34,205 nucleotides of DNA from Clostridiales bacterium (GCA_022764045.1 JALERU010000074.1:1-34205); one strand, 5' to 3'; positions 1 to 7,925 are shown, counted from the first letter of the stretch. A program made the numbers and translations. Notes: generated from the sequence alone by a model not told the origin.

Positions 1-1
1 C

Positions 2-463
2 ATGATCCCCGGCTGGTTCGCCAAGCAGGATAAGAACGGCATCGCCATCAACGGCCTGTATGTGGTTACCATCCTGTCCTTCATTGGCCCCTTCGCTGGT
101 GCCAACGCCATCGACACGGTGACAACCTTCTCCGCTGTGGCTTTCATCCTTTCCTGGATGATCTCCTCCCTGTCCCTGCTCAAGCTGCGGAAGGATATGC
201 CCAATGTGGAGCGTCCCTACAAGCTGGCTACCCCCATCGCTGTGTGGGCTGCCCTCGCCGGTGTGATCTACTTCGTCGGCTCCTTGTTGCCCTTCACCCC
301 CTTCTTCGCCGGCAAGAAGGCCCTGATCGTCTTCGTGATCTACCTGGTGGTTGGCCTTATCCTCTTTGCTGCCGCTGGCGGCGAGAGAGGCAAGATGTCT
401 TCTCACGAGCGTATGAAGAACATGTTCGGCGACCTGGATCTGGACGCGATGCGCAACAAGTAA
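2..463 (+). CDS. APC-family amino-acid permease, C-terminal part (5' end outside window)
   Basis: This is the last 153 residues of an integral membrane transporter of the amino acid-polyamine-organocation (APC) superfamily. Four hydrophobic segments are visible, at about residues 18-40, 40-60, 78-98 and 107-125. The loop containing RKDMPNVERPYK is the charged cytoplasmic loop followed by a conserved proline that is typical of the late part of APC permeases. The C-terminus is a short hydrophilic tail (SSHERMKNMFGDLDLD). The methionine at position 2 is almost certainly internal, because full-length members have about 450-500 residues, so the true start lies upstream of the window. The substrate cannot be told from this fragment. 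A small membrane-protein gene follows after 53 bases and probably shares its transcript, which ends at the terminator near 887-920. Confidence 0.8.
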   Translation: MIPGWFAKQDKNGIAINGLYVVTILSFIGPFAGANAIDTVTTFSAVAFILSWMISSLSLLKLRKDMPNVERPYKLATPIAVWAALAGVIYFVGSLLPFTPFFAGKKALIVFVIYLVVGLILFAAAGGERGKMSSHERMKNMFGDLDLDAMRNK

Positions 464-516
464 GAACCCCCTTTCCCTCAAGTAATGTCCCCAGGTATGG
501 ATAAAAGGAGAACCCT

Positions 517-870
517 ATGAATCAGTCAGCTGTTACAACAATTGCAACGAGTAACGTGATCATGATGGAGATCATGATCTACGCAGTGGCCAGCATTCTC
601 ATCGTTGCTCTCATCGACTTTTACGCCGTGAAGAAGATCGGTGATAAACGGAGACCGGCCTACCAGGCCCTGAAAGTGCACAAATCCGTGACGTTCTTGA
701 TCATCGGCGCGTTCACGGCAGTGATTGGTATCCTGTGTGTTTTCAAGGATCTCAGCGTAAGCCGTTACACCCTGACTTATTTCGGGTTGCCTTACTTCAT
801 CGCCTCGTTCTATTACATGGTGAAGGTGTTTCGCAGAGTACGGTCTGAAGCGAGAAGACGTCGGCTCTGA
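517..870 (+). CDS. small membrane protein of unknown function
   Basis: The product has 117 residues and I do not recognise the family. Three hydrophobic stretches are visible: about residues 16-36 (MEIMIYAVASILIVALIDFY), 58-75 (VTFLIIGAFTAVIGILCVF) and 84-102. The C-terminus is strongly basic (RRVRSEARRRRL), which suggests a cytoplasmic tail by the positive-inside rule. An AAAAGGAG ribosome binding site sits a few bases before the ATG. The gene lies 53 bases after the permease with no promoter or terminator between them, and a strong terminator follows at once, so it is the last gene of that transcript. An accessory role for the permease is possible only by position. The reading frame is convincing because of the ribosome binding site and the coherent membrane topology. 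Confidence 0.7.
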   Translation: MNQSAVTTIATSNVIMMEIMIYAVASILIVALIDFYAVKKIGDKRRPAYQALKVHKSVTFLIIGAFTAVIGILCVFKDLSVSRYTLTYFGLPYFIASFYYMVKVFRRVRSEARRRRL

Positions 871-886
871 GTTACTTACAAAAAAC

Positions 887-920
887 AAAAGCGCTGGGGC
901 ATTTGCCCCGGCGCTTTTTC
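887..920 (+). terminator. intrinsic terminator of the permease transcript
   Basis: A stem of AAAAGCGCTGGGGC pairs with GCCCCGGCGCTTTT (one G-T pair) around a short loop, followed by a T-rich run (CTTTTTCTATAT). It lies 17 bases after the preceding stop codon. Confidence 0.85.
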
Positions 921-951
921 TATATAGTCTCGAGGCGTGCCCCTGGAAACA

Positions 952-985
952 CAAAAGGCTGAACGTCTTCGCGTTCAGCCTTTTG
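952..985 (-). terminator. perfect 14-bp hairpin, probable terminator of the minus-strand amidase gene
   Basis: CAAAAGGCTGAACG at 952-965 pairs perfectly with 972-985 around a 6-base loop. The stem begins with A and ends with T residues, so it can supply its own U-rich end in either direction. It lies about 150 bases beyond the stop of the amidase gene on the minus strand and 30 bases after the permease terminator, so it probably serves the convergent amidase transcript or both. The 270-base space between the two genes holds these two hairpins and an AT-rich stretch with no gene that I can support. Confidence 0.6.
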
Positions 986-1137
986 CAGTGTATTATAGGA
1001 AGAGAGAGAAAAGAGAGAGGTAATGTTTGTTTGACTTCTTAGTACGATCATAGAATACCACACGGCAAGGAAAAAGAAGTGGATAATTTACTAACTTTAA
1101 GTGAACAAATTATGAACATAAAAAAAGAATGAATTTC

Positions 1138-1881
1138 TCAGCCCACAACGATGAAATCCGAGGCCACATAGCCCACCTGATCGCCGAACTGGATCAGGTA
1201 CCAGCCATTGTATTCGTTGATGACGGTGACCAGAGCGCCGTCATAGAGCTGGGCGATGGGGGTGGCGTCAAAGTCGGGTCGGGGGTATACGTCCAGGGCC
1301 CCCAGATCGATGCGAACCGAACCGGACATGGGGGAGCTGGAAGGGAAAAAGGGGATGCCGAAATATTCCGTCAGGGAGAGCACGAGGCTTTCGGCCATGG
1401 CGTCAATGTGGCTGACGATCCACTGGGCGTCCTCGGTGTTGTCGTGGAAGCCCAGCTCCAGCAGCACTGCCGGAGCCCGGACCCGCCGGACCTCGCCGAT
1501 GGTGGTGGTGGGCTCGGTGCGCACCAGGTTGGGTAGGGGATAGATGGCCTTCAGGCCGTCCGCCAGAAACTGGGCGGCGCGCATTCCCCGGGCGCTGCCC
1601 GGAAAGTAAAAGGCGATGATCCCGCGGTTTTGGCCGCTCTGGCCTTCACCCGAGGCGTTGGTGTGCAGGGCCAGGTGGAGATCATAGTTTCCGGCGTTGG
1701 AGGCGCGGATGGACGAGGCAGCTGTCATATCGGGTGTGTTGCGGGTGAATTGGATGCCCGAGGCATAGAGCATGGGCTCCATGGCGTCGGCCAGGTTGTT
1801 CATCCATCCTTCTTCGGTGCCCAGACCGTTGACGTAGTCGTTATACTCCTGGGTGGATGGTGACAGATAAATAATAGGCAT
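1138..1881 (-). CDS. N-acetylmuramoyl-L-alanine amidase (Amidase_3 type) with C-terminal SH3 domain
   Basis: A 247-residue enzyme expected to cut the bond between N-acetylmuramic acid and L-alanine in peptidoglycan. Residues 1-175 match the zinc amidase fold: DLHLALHTNASG around residues 67-78 carries the second zinc histidine, and LLELGFHDN around 140-148 carries the catalytic glutamate. Residues about 187-247 form a bacterial SH3 domain (LDVYPRPD, GWYLIQFGDQVGYV) for wall binding. The usual first zinc motif (GHGG) near the N-terminus is replaced by YLSPSTQEYN. There is no signal peptide, so release needs cell or mother-cell lysis, a holin or an unusual route. The start is set by AAAAAAGGAGG eight bases upstream. 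The gene is single and faces its neighbours. A sporulation or germination role is possible but not shown. Confidence 0.85.
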   Translation of the reverse strand: MPIIYLSPSTQEYNDYVNGLGTEEGWMNNLADAMEPMLYASGIQFTRNTPDMTAASSIRASNAGNYDLHLALHTNASGEGQSGQNRGIIAFYFPGSARGMRAAQFLADGLKAIYPLPNLVRTEPTTTIGEVRRVRAPAVLLELGFHDNTEDAQWIVSHIDAMAESLVLSLTEYFGIPFFPSSSPMSGSVRIDLGALDVYPRPDFDATPIAQLYDGALVTVINEYNGWYLIQFGDQVGYVASDFIVVG

Positions 1882-1950
1882 GGTGACCCCTCCTTTTTTG
1901 CCATCCTATGCAGGGCGACGGCAGGCTGCCACCGGCCGGGGCTTTCGCCG

Positions 1951-1979
1951 TTGCAATCGAGAGGGGGCTATGCTATGAT
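1951..1979 (+). promoter_or_regulatory. promoter of rsmA
   Basis: TTGCAA at 1951-1956, a 17-base spacer and TATGAT at 1974-1979, with an extended -10 (TGC directly before TATGAT). It lies 29 bases before the rsmA start and is a good housekeeping sigma-A match. Confidence 0.75.
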
Positions 1980-2007
1980 GGACAAAACAGCTTGGGAGGA
2001 AGCGAGT

Positions 2008-2874
2008 ATGGACCTGTGCAACCCCAAGGAGCTCAAGGAGCTTCTCAGCCGTCACGGCTTTCATTTTTCCAAAAACATGGGGCAAAATTTCCTCATTCAA
2101 CCCTGGGTTCCCCGGCAGACGGCGGAGGCTTCCGGCGCGGCTCCCGGCGTGGGGGTGCTGGAGATCGGGCCGGGGATCGGCCCCTTGACCGCCCAGTTGG
2201 CGCAACTGGGAGAACGGGTGGTGTCGGTGGAGCTGGATCGCAGGCTCCTACCAATTTTGGAGGAGACCCTGGCGGACTATGACAACGTGGAGATCGTCCC
2301 GGGAGATATTATGAAGATGGACATCGCTGCCCTCTGCCGGGAAAAGCTGCCGGGCCTGCCGGTGGTGGCCTGCGCCAACCTGCCCTACAACATCACCACC
2401 CCGGTGATCACCGCCCTGCTCCAGGCCCAGTGCTTCCAGGGGGTGACGGTGATGATCCAGCGGGAGGTGGCCCAGCGGATTTGCGCCCAGCCGGGCACGC
2501 CGGAGTATGGCGCCTTCACCCTGCTGTGCCAGTATTACGCCGATTGTGAGCTCCTCTACGATGTGCCCCCCTCTTGTTTTCTGCCGGCCCCCAAGGTGAC
2601 CTCCTCGGTCATCCGCATGACAGTGCGGGGGCGGCCCCCTGTGGAGGTGGGGGATTCCACCCTCTTTTTCCAGGTGGTCCGGGCGGCTTTCGCCCAACGT
2701 CGAAAGACCCTCATCAATGGTTTGTTCACGCTCCTTGGCCAAAGTGTGGATAAAAATACCCTGCGGGCCCTCCTTCATGCCTGCAATTTGACGGAGACCA
2801 TTCGCGGGGAGCGCCTTTCTTTTGCGGACTTCGCTGAATTAACCAAAAAGCTCCAAGAAATTCAGGAAAAATGA
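2008..2874 (+). CDS. rsmA: 16S rRNA (adenine(1518)-N6/adenine(1519)-N6)-dimethyltransferase
   Basis: RsmA (KsgA) adds four methyl groups to two adjacent adenines near the 3' end of 16S rRNA, using S-adenosylmethionine, late in small-subunit assembly. The 288 residues show the family motifs in order: KNMGQNFL near residue 23, the SAM-binding loop LEIGPGIGPLT near residue 50, VELDRRL, GDIMKMD, the catalytic NLPYNIT (family NLPY) and the C-terminal FAQRRKTL. An ATG 57 bases upstream is in frame, but GGGAGGAA sits correctly before the ATG at 2008, and the alignment with the family starts here. The gene has its own promoter at 1951-1979. PEP carboxykinase follows with a separate promoter, so the two are probably not obligately co-expressed. 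Confidence 0.95.
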   Translation: MDLCNPKELKELLSRHGFHFSKNMGQNFLIQPWVPRQTAEASGAAPGVGVLEIGPGIGPLTAQLAQLGERVVSVELDRRLLPILEETLADYDNVEIVPGDIMKMDIAALCREKLPGLPVVACANLPYNITTPVITALLQAQCFQGVTVMIQREVAQRICAQPGTPEYGAFTLLCQYYADCELLYDVPPSCFLPAPKVTSSVIRMTVRGRPPVEVGDSTLFFQVVRAAFAQRRKTLINGLFTLLGQSVDKNTLRALLHACNLTETIRGERLSFADFAELTKKLQEIQEK

Positions 2875-2884
2875 CTAAGGCGGC

Positions 2885-2913
2885 TTGCAATAAAAGTTGC
2901 AGCAAGATATAAT
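2885..2913 (+). promoter_or_regulatory. promoter of the PEP carboxykinase gene
   Basis: TTGCAA at 2885-2890, a 17-base spacer and a consensus TATAAT at 2908-2913. The start codon is 39 bases downstream, preceded by AAGGAGGG. This near-consensus promoter fits a strongly expressed metabolic gene. Confidence 0.85.
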
Positions 2914-2951
2914 AGAACCAGTTAAGGGAGGCTCTAAGGAGGGCATTGAAG

Positions 2952-4715
2952 ATGGAAATGACAAAAAATAAAGCCGTGCTGGACTGGATTGACCAGCAGG
3001 TACAGCTTACGAAACCCGATCAGGTCGTTTGGATCGACGGCAGTGAGGAACAGCTGGAGGCACTCCGGAAGGAGGCCTGTGCCACCGGAGAGATTTACAA
3101 GCTGAACCAGGAAAAGCTCCCCGGCTGCTATCTCCACCGGTCCGATCCCAGCGATGTGGCCCGTGTGGAAAGCCGGACCTTTATCTGCTGCAAAAACCAG
3201 GAGGACGCCGGCCCCACCAACAACTGGATGGACCCCCAGGAGATGTACGCCAAGCTGAACAAGCTCTACGACGGCTCCATGAAGGGGCGGACCATGTACG
3301 TCATCCCCTACTGCATGAGCGTAGTGGGCTCTCCCTTTGCCAAGTACGGCATTGAGTTGACCGACTCGATCTATGTGGTGCTGAACATGGATATTATGAC
3401 CCGGGCCGGGAAAGAAGTGATTCCCTATCTGGATGAAAACTTTATCAAGGGCCTCCACGCCCGGGCCAATCTGGACCCCGAAGAGCGTTACATTGTCCAG
3501 TTCCCCGAGGACAACGTGATTATGTCCATCAATTCCGGCTACGGCGGCAACGTGCTCCAGGGAAAAAAGTGTTTTGCCCTGCGCATCGCCTCCAACCTGG
3601 GCCGGCAGGAGGGCTGGCTGGCGGAGCATATGCTCATTCTGGGGGTGCAGAATCCCCAGGGCGAGGTCCGCTATGTGACCGGCGCTTTCCCCTCCGCCTG
3701 CGGCAAGACCAACCTGGCCATGATCATCCCCCCCGAGGGCTATCAGAAGAACGGCTGGAAGTGCTGGTGCGTGGGCGACGATATTGCCTGGCTCCGGGTG
3801 GGCAAGGACGGCCGCCTGTGGGCGGTGAACCCCGAGAAGGGCTTCTTCGGCGTGGCCCCCGGCACCAACGAGAAATCCAACCCCAACGCCCTGGCCACCA
3901 CCCGGAAGGGCACCATTTTTACCAACGTGGCTCTGAACCTGGATGACGACACCGTGTGGTGGGAGAAGCTGGATAAGCATCCCCCGGAAAATGCCCTGGA
4001 TTGGATGGGGAATCCCTGGAATCCCAAGACTGCCCAGGGCCCCGCTGCCCACCCCAACTCCCGCTTTACCGCCCCGGCGGAGAACTGCCCCTGCATCTCG
4101 TCGGAGTTTAACGAACCCAACGGCGTGCCCATCTCCGCCATCATCTTTGGCGGCCGCCGGGCCAAGACGGCGCCCCTGGTCTACCAGTCCCGTAACTGGC
4201 AGCACGGCGTCTTTGTAGGCTCCATCATGGCCTCGGAGAAGACCGCCGCCGCCGAGGGCAAGGTGGGCGAGACCCGCCGGGACCCCATGGCCATGCTGCC
4301 CTTCTGCGGCTATCACATGGCCGATTACTGGCAGCACTGGCTGGATATGGAAAAGGACGTACCCAATCCGCCCAAGATTTTCAACGTCAACTGGTTCCGC
4401 ACCGATGATAACGGGGAGTTCATCTGGCCCGGCTTCGGCGAGAACCTGCGGGTGCTGGAGTGGATTCTCAAGCGCTGCTTCGACGAGGTGGACGCCCGGG
4501 AGACCGAGATCGGCTACCTGCCCAAGGTAGAGGACATCAACCTGGAGGGTGTGGACGTGACCCCCGAGACCCTGGCGGGCCTGCTGTCGGTGGACCGGGA
4601 CCTGTGGCGGGAAGAGGCCGCAGGCATCCGGGAATTCTACGCCAAGTTTGGCGACAAGCTGCCCCAGGCTCTGCGGGAAGAGCTGGCCGGCTTGGAAGAC
4701 CGCTTAAAGGACTGA
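2952..4715 (+). CDS. pckG: phosphoenolpyruvate carboxykinase (GTP)
   Basis: The enzyme interconverts oxaloacetate + GTP and phosphoenolpyruvate + GDP + CO2. In gut anaerobes it often runs toward oxaloacetate, fixing CO2 and saving energy; direction here is inference. At 587 residues it has the length of the GTP class. The P-loop FPSACGKTNLAM lies near residue 245 and holds the reactive cysteine of GTP-type enzymes. VGDDIAWL is the metal-binding motif, and FGGRRAKTAPLV near residue 400 is characteristic of the GTP rather than the ATP family. A TTG six bases upstream is in frame, but AAGGAGGG at 2936-2943 is better spaced for the ATG at 2952. The gene stands alone between its promoter and terminator. 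Confidence 0.95.
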   Translation: MEMTKNKAVLDWIDQQVQLTKPDQVVWIDGSEEQLEALRKEACATGEIYKLNQEKLPGCYLHRSDPSDVARVESRTFICCKNQEDAGPTNNWMDPQEMYAKLNKLYDGSMKGRTMYVIPYCMSVVGSPFAKYGIELTDSIYVVLNMDIMTRAGKEVIPYLDENFIKGLHARANLDPEERYIVQFPEDNVIMSINSGYGGNVLQGKKCFALRIASNLGRQEGWLAEHMLILGVQNPQGEVRYVTGAFPSACGKTNLAMIIPPEGYQKNGWKCWCVGDDIAWLRVGKDGRLWAVNPEKGFFGVAPGTNEKSNPNALATTRKGTIFTNVALNLDDDTVWWEKLDKHPPENALDWMGNPWNPKTAQGPAAHPNSRFTAPAENCPCISSEFNEPNGVPISAIIFGGRRAKTAPLVYQSRNWQHGVFVGSIMASEKTAAAEGKVGETRRDPMAMLPFCGYHMADYWQHWLDMEKDVPNPPKIFNVNWFRTDDNGEFIWPGFGENLRVLEWILKRCFDEVDARETEIGYLPKVEDINLEGVDVTPETLAGLLSVDRDLWREEAAGIREFYAKFGDKLPQALREELAGLEDRLKD

Positions 4716-4721
4716 CCCTTC

Positions 4722-4758
4722 AAAGGCTGCTGGCCGGTTTCCGGCCAGCAGCTTTTCT
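4722..4758 (+). terminator. intrinsic terminator after pckG
   Basis: GCTGCTGGCCGG at 4726-4737 pairs perfectly with 4741-4752 around a TTT loop, followed by TTTTCTCTT. It lies seven bases after the stop codon. Confidence 0.9.
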
Positions 4759-4816
4759 CTTATGGGGAACGGGTGTGCCCTTGGCGAGGATATTTCCGGG
4801 GATCGGGGAGAATGGC

Positions 4817-4846
4817 TTGCATGGGAGCTTGCACCCATGATATAAT
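4817..4846 (+). promoter_or_regulatory. promoter of the ruvCAB operon
   Basis: TTGCAT at 4817-4822, an 18-base spacer and TATAAT at 4841-4846, 47 bases before the ruvC start. No LexA-type operator (Bacillus SOS box GAAC-N4-GTTC) is evident next to it. Confidence 0.75.
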
Positions 4847-4892
4847 AAAATACTAAACCAATCAAAAAGCACGATGAAAAGGGGAGTGGTCC

Positions 4893-5378
4893 ATGCGGAT
4901 TCTCGGCATCGACCCCGGCTACGCCATTGTGGGCTTCGGCATTCTGGAATCCCAGCGGGGCCAGGCCCAGCTTTTGGGCTGCGGCGCCATCAACACTCCG
5001 GCGGGGATTCCCATGCCCCGGCGGCTGCTCCAGATTCAAGAGGACCTGGAGACCCTGATCCGCCAGTTTTCCCCCGATGCGATGGCCATCGAGGAACTGT
5101 TTTTCAACACCAACGTCACCACCGGCATCGGGGTGGCCCAGGCCCGGGGGGTTATTTTGATGACGGCAGCTAAGCTGGGGGTAGAGATTTTTGAGTACAC
5201 CCCCTCCCAGGTGAAGCAGGCCGTGGTGGGCTATGGCAAGGCGGAAAAGCGCCAGGTTATGGAAATGACCAAGCGGCTGCTGAAGCTCTCCGCCGTCCCC
5301 AAGCCCGACGACGCGGCCGACGCGGTGGCCATTGCCCTGTGTCATGCCCGGTCCCATACCTCCCGGTTGTACCGGTAA
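4893..5378 (+). CDS. ruvC: Holliday junction endonuclease RuvC
   Basis: RuvC resolves four-way DNA junctions by paired nicks while bound to the RuvAB branch-migration complex. The 161 residues keep all four acidic catalytic positions: Asp7 (GIDPGYA), Glu67 (AIEELFF), Asp140 and Asp143 (KPDDAADAVAIALCH). NTNVTTGIGVAQARG is the conserved region near residue 75. The promoter, ATG and gene order ruvC-ruvA-ruvB place it as the first gene of a Holliday junction processing operon, with ruvA following after 53 bases. Canonical RuvC is absent from B. subtilis, which uses RecU, but is common in clostridia, so this fits the proposed taxonomy. Confidence 0.95.
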   Translation: MRILGIDPGYAIVGFGILESQRGQAQLLGCGAINTPAGIPMPRRLLQIQEDLETLIRQFSPDAMAIEELFFNTNVTTGIGVAQARGVILMTAAKLGVEIFEYTPSQVKQAVVGYGKAEKRQVMEMTKRLLKLSAVPKPDDAADAVAIALCHARSHTSRLYR

Positions 5379-5431
5379 CCGGGGGCAGCGGGCGGTTTTC
5401 GCCCATCCCTGACAGGAAGGAGTTTGTTTTC

Positions 5432-6034
5432 ATGTTTTACTATGTGAAGGGCAAGGTGGCCCATGTGGCCCCCAACCTGGCGGTCATTGACTGCGGCGGG
5501 GTGGGGTACGCCTGCCGGACGACCAGCTACACCCTTTCCGCCCTCCAGGTGGGGGAGGAGGGCAAGCTCTATACCCACTTAAACGTCCGGGAGGACGCCA
5601 TGGAGCTCTATGGCTTTGCCTCGGAAAATGAGCGCAACTGCTTCCAAATGCTCATCGCCGTTTCGGGCGTGGGGCCCAAGGCAGCCCTGTCCATCCTCTC
5701 GGCTACCACGCCGGAGGGGCTGGCCACCGCCATCATCACCGGCAATGAGAAGGCCCTGACTGTGGCCCCGGGGATCGGCAAGAAGATCGCCCAGCGGATT
5801 ATTCTGGAGCTGAAGGACAAGCTGGCCAAGGGCCAGCTGCCCACGGCGGAGGAACGCTATGGCGGCACCGGCATGACGGTCATCCCCCAGGACAAGAGCT
5901 CCGAGGCCACCGCCGCCCTGGCAGTGCTGGGCTACAGCCCGGGAGAGATCGCTATGGCCCTGAAGGGCTTGGACCTGGAAACCCTCTCGCTGGAGGACAC
6001 CGTGCGCCAGGCCCTGCGAAAAATGATCAAGTGA
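5432..6034 (+). CDS. ruvA: Holliday junction branch migration protein RuvA
   Basis: RuvA tetramers hold the Holliday junction open in a square-planar form and load the RuvB motor. The 200-residue protein has the N-terminal OB-fold domain (residues 1-63, with [14 protein letters not shown]), two helix-hairpin-helix segments ([12 protein letters not shown] and [18 protein letters not shown]) and a C-terminal RuvB-binding domain joined by a variable linker (about 145-200, ending [14 protein letters not shown]). A longer frame reaching upstream into ruvC exists, but GGAAGGAG at 5415-5422 and the family's usual start (MFYYVKGKV) fix the ATG at 5432. It is flanked by ruvC and ruvB on the same strand. 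Confidence 0.95.
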   Translation: MFYYVKGKVAHVAPNLAVIDCGGVGYACRTTSYTLSALQVGEEGKLYTHLNVREDAMELYGFASENERNCFQMLIAVSGVGPKAALSILSATTPEGLATAIITGNEKALTVAPGIGKKIAQRIILELKDKLAKGQLPTAEERYGGTGMTVIPQDKSSEATAALAVLGYSPGEIAMALKGLDLETLSLEDTVRQALRKMIK

Positions 6035-6050
6035 GGGAAGGGGGAGCACC

Positions 6051-7088
6051 GTGAGCATTGATTTTTCTCAGGAAGAGGCCCAGCCTCTCATGTCCACATC
6101 CCTTTTGCGGGAGGACGACGGGGAAGGGTCCCTGCGTCCCAGAACTTTGACGGAATACATCGGCCAGGAAAAGGCCAAAGAGAACCTTTCCATTTTCATT
6201 GACGCGGCCAAGCTGCGGAACGAGCCTTTGGACCACGTCCTCCTCCACGGCCCCCCGGGGCTGGGGAAGACCACCCTGTCGGGGATCATCGCCAATGAGA
6301 TGGGAGTGAACATCCGCATCACTTCCGGCCCGGCCATTGAGAAGCCGGGGGATCTGGCGGCCCTGCTGACCAACCTGAACGAGAACGACATCCTCTTTGT
6401 GGATGAGATCCACCGGCTCAACCGGTCGGTGGAGGAGATTTTGTACCCGGCCATGGAGGACTACGCCATCGACATCATCATCGGCAAAGGCCCCTCGGCC
6501 AACTCCATCCGGCTGGACCTGCCCCGGTTCACCCTGATCGGCGCCACCACCCGGGCCGGGCAGCTCTCGGCCCCTTTGCGGGATCGGTTTGGCGTCCTGC
6601 TCCGGCTGGAGCTCTACAGCCCGGAGGAATTGGGGAAGATTGTAACCCGCAGCGCGGGGATTCTGGGAGTGCCCATCGAGGCCGACGGGGCGGCGGAGAT
6701 CGCCCGGCGGGCCCGGGGAACCCCGCGAATCGCCAACCGCCTGCTGCGCCGGGTCAGGGATTTCGCCCAGGTCCGCGCCGGGGGCGTCATCACCCGGGAT
6801 GTGGCCGACCTGGCCCTCACCGCCCTGGAGGTGGATCAGTTGGGCCTGGACGCGGTGGACCGGCGGATGCTGCGGAGCATCATCTCCCACTACGCCGGCG
6901 GCCCTGTGGGCCTGGAGACCTTGGCCGCCACGGTGGGGGAGGAGGCCGTTACCCTGGAGGATGTTTACGAACCTTATTTGATGCAAATGGGATTTCTCAC
7001 CCGCACCCCCCGGGGCCGGTGCGTCACCCGCCTGGCCTATGAGCACCTGGGCCTGCCCTTCCAGGGGCAGGAGCAGCTGCGGCTGTGA
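6051..7088 (+). CDS. ruvB: Holliday junction branch migration ATPase RuvB
   Basis: RuvB is the hexameric AAA+ motor that pumps DNA through the RuvA-bound junction. The 345 residues contain [13 protein letters not shown] near residue 28, Walker [10 protein letters not shown] near 67, Walker B DEIHRLN near 118, sensor 1 GATTRAG near 166, the arginine-finger region LRDRFG, and a C-terminal winged-helix domain ([30 protein letters not shown]). The start is GTG at 6051 behind GGGGGAGC, 16 bases after ruvA. It closes the ruv operon. About 100 bases of AT-rich DNA with no clear terminator separate it from the sigH promoter. Confidence 0.96.
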   Translation: MSIDFSQEEAQPLMSTSLLREDDGEGSLRPRTLTEYIGQEKAKENLSIFIDAAKLRNEPLDHVLLHGPPGLGKTTLSGIIANEMGVNIRITSGPAIEKPGDLAALLTNLNENDILFVDEIHRLNRSVEEILYPAMEDYAIDIIIGKGPSANSIRLDLPRFTLIGATTRAGQLSAPLRDRFGVLLRLELYSPEELGKIVTRSAGILGVPIEADGAAEIARRARGTPRIANRLLRRVRDFAQVRAGGVITRDVADLALTALEVDQLGLDAVDRRMLRSIISHYAGGPVGLETLAATVGEEAVTLEDVYEPYLMQMGFLTRTPRGRCVTRLAYEHLGLPFQGQEQLRL

Positions 7089-7186
7089 AAGAAAGCGAAG
7101 TGCAAGGGAGACTGCAAAAACCCAGAAAAAAAGTGTACAAAAATGACGGAGATTTTTTGCGATTTAGCATTTATTTGATAATTCTC

Positions 7187-7215
7187 TTGACTTTTCGCGC
7201 TTGGTACTTTATAAT
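7187..7215 (+). promoter_or_regulatory. promoter of the SigH-like sigma factor gene
   Basis: TTGACT at 7187-7192, a 17-base spacer and TATAAT at 7210-7215. The expected transcription start near 7222 is only about nine bases before the likely ATG at 7231, which leaves almost no leader. Confidence 0.8.
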
Positions 7216-7230
7216 AAAAATGAAAATTCT

Positions 7231-7866
7231 ATGAACACAGAGTATGGAAAAAATACCAGTATTCCCGATGAAGTTTTATGTGCACGGGCCGCAAGCGGCG
7301 ACCGTGCTGCCGAGGAAACCCTCGTTCTCCGCTATTCCCGCCTGGTCCGCGTCGTCTCTCGCCCTTTTTTTCTGGCGGGAGGAGACAGCGAAGATCTGAT
7401 TCAGGAGGGAATGTTAGGCTTGCTCTCCGCCATCCGGGAGTTCCGGCCCGACCGGGGCGCCCGCTTCCGCACCTTTGCGGAGCTCTGCGTCCGCCGGCGG
7501 ATTATCTCCGTGGTGCGCGCTGCCGCCGGTGGAAAGCACACCCCCTTGAACGATTCTGTTTCTCTCGATCCATCCCTCGTTTTGGCTAACCAGGATTTTA
7601 CCTCCTTTGGCACGGCATATCATCAGCAAAGAAACCCCGAGGACGTCGTCATCCATGAGGAGAATCTCAGCGCGCTGGAGGAAGCGATCCAAAAGGAATT
7701 GACCGGGCTGGAGGCCCAGGTCCTGGCCCTGTATCTCAGCGGCCTGTCCTATGCCGAGATCGCGGAAGAGGTACGACGGTCCACAAAATCGGTGGACAAC
7801 GCTGTGCAGAGAGTTCGACGTAAAATCGCACAGTATTTATCCCGCGGCGAATACAGCGAAAGCTGA
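7231..7866 (+). CDS. sigH: RNA polymerase sigma factor SigH (sporulation and stationary phase)
   Basis: A 211-residue sigma-70 family protein that matches SigH (Spo0H), which in Bacillus and clostridia directs transcription at the onset of sporulation. Region 2 holds ARAASGDRAAEE, the SRLVRVVSRPFFL helix and GGDSEDLIQEGMLGLLSAI, followed by FRTFAELCVRRRIISVVRAA. The PLNDSVSLD segment after it is typical of SigH. Region 4 is LTGLEAQVLALYLSGLSYAEIAEEV, then the recognition helix STKSVDNAVQRVRRKI. A TTG at 7201 is in frame but lies inside the promoter, so the ATG at 7231 is preferred. No Shine-Dalgarno sequence precedes it, so the mRNA may be nearly leaderless. The zinc-ribbon gene follows after 59 bases. 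Confidence 0.88.
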   Translation: MNTEYGKNTSIPDEVLCARAASGDRAAEETLVLRYSRLVRVVSRPFFLAGGDSEDLIQEGMLGLLSAIREFRPDRGARFRTFAELCVRRRIISVVRAAAGGKHTPLNDSVSLDPSLVLANQDFTSFGTAYHQQRNPEDVVIHEENLSALEEAIQKELTGLEAQVLALYLSGLSYAEIAEEVRRSTKSVDNAVQRVRRKIAQYLSRGEYSES

Positions 7867-7925
7867 TCGCATATTTATTACGCCCAAAATAACCTGGGCA
7901 CAAAGTCAAAGAGAGGGTTAACAGC

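Noticed and set aside
526-954. 142-codon open frame on the minus strand
   Set aside because: It runs antisense to the small membrane-protein gene and through its terminator, has no ribosome binding site, and its product is rich in His and Arg as expected of a shadow frame in GC-rich DNA.
1882-1950. SigE/SigK-type promoter for the minus-strand amidase (CATAGGAT and CATAGCAT on the minus strand)
   Set aside because: The -10-like sequences lack a matching -35 at the required distance, so a sporulation promoter cannot be supported.
2934-4337. 467-codon minus-strand open frame opposite pckG
   Set aside because: It is a shadow of the PEP carboxykinase gene: long only because GC-rich codons avoid stops on the other strand. 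No family signature and no ribosome binding site.
4760-4892. SOS (LexA) operator before ruvC
   Set aside because: No GAAC-N4-GTTC-type site was found near the promoter.
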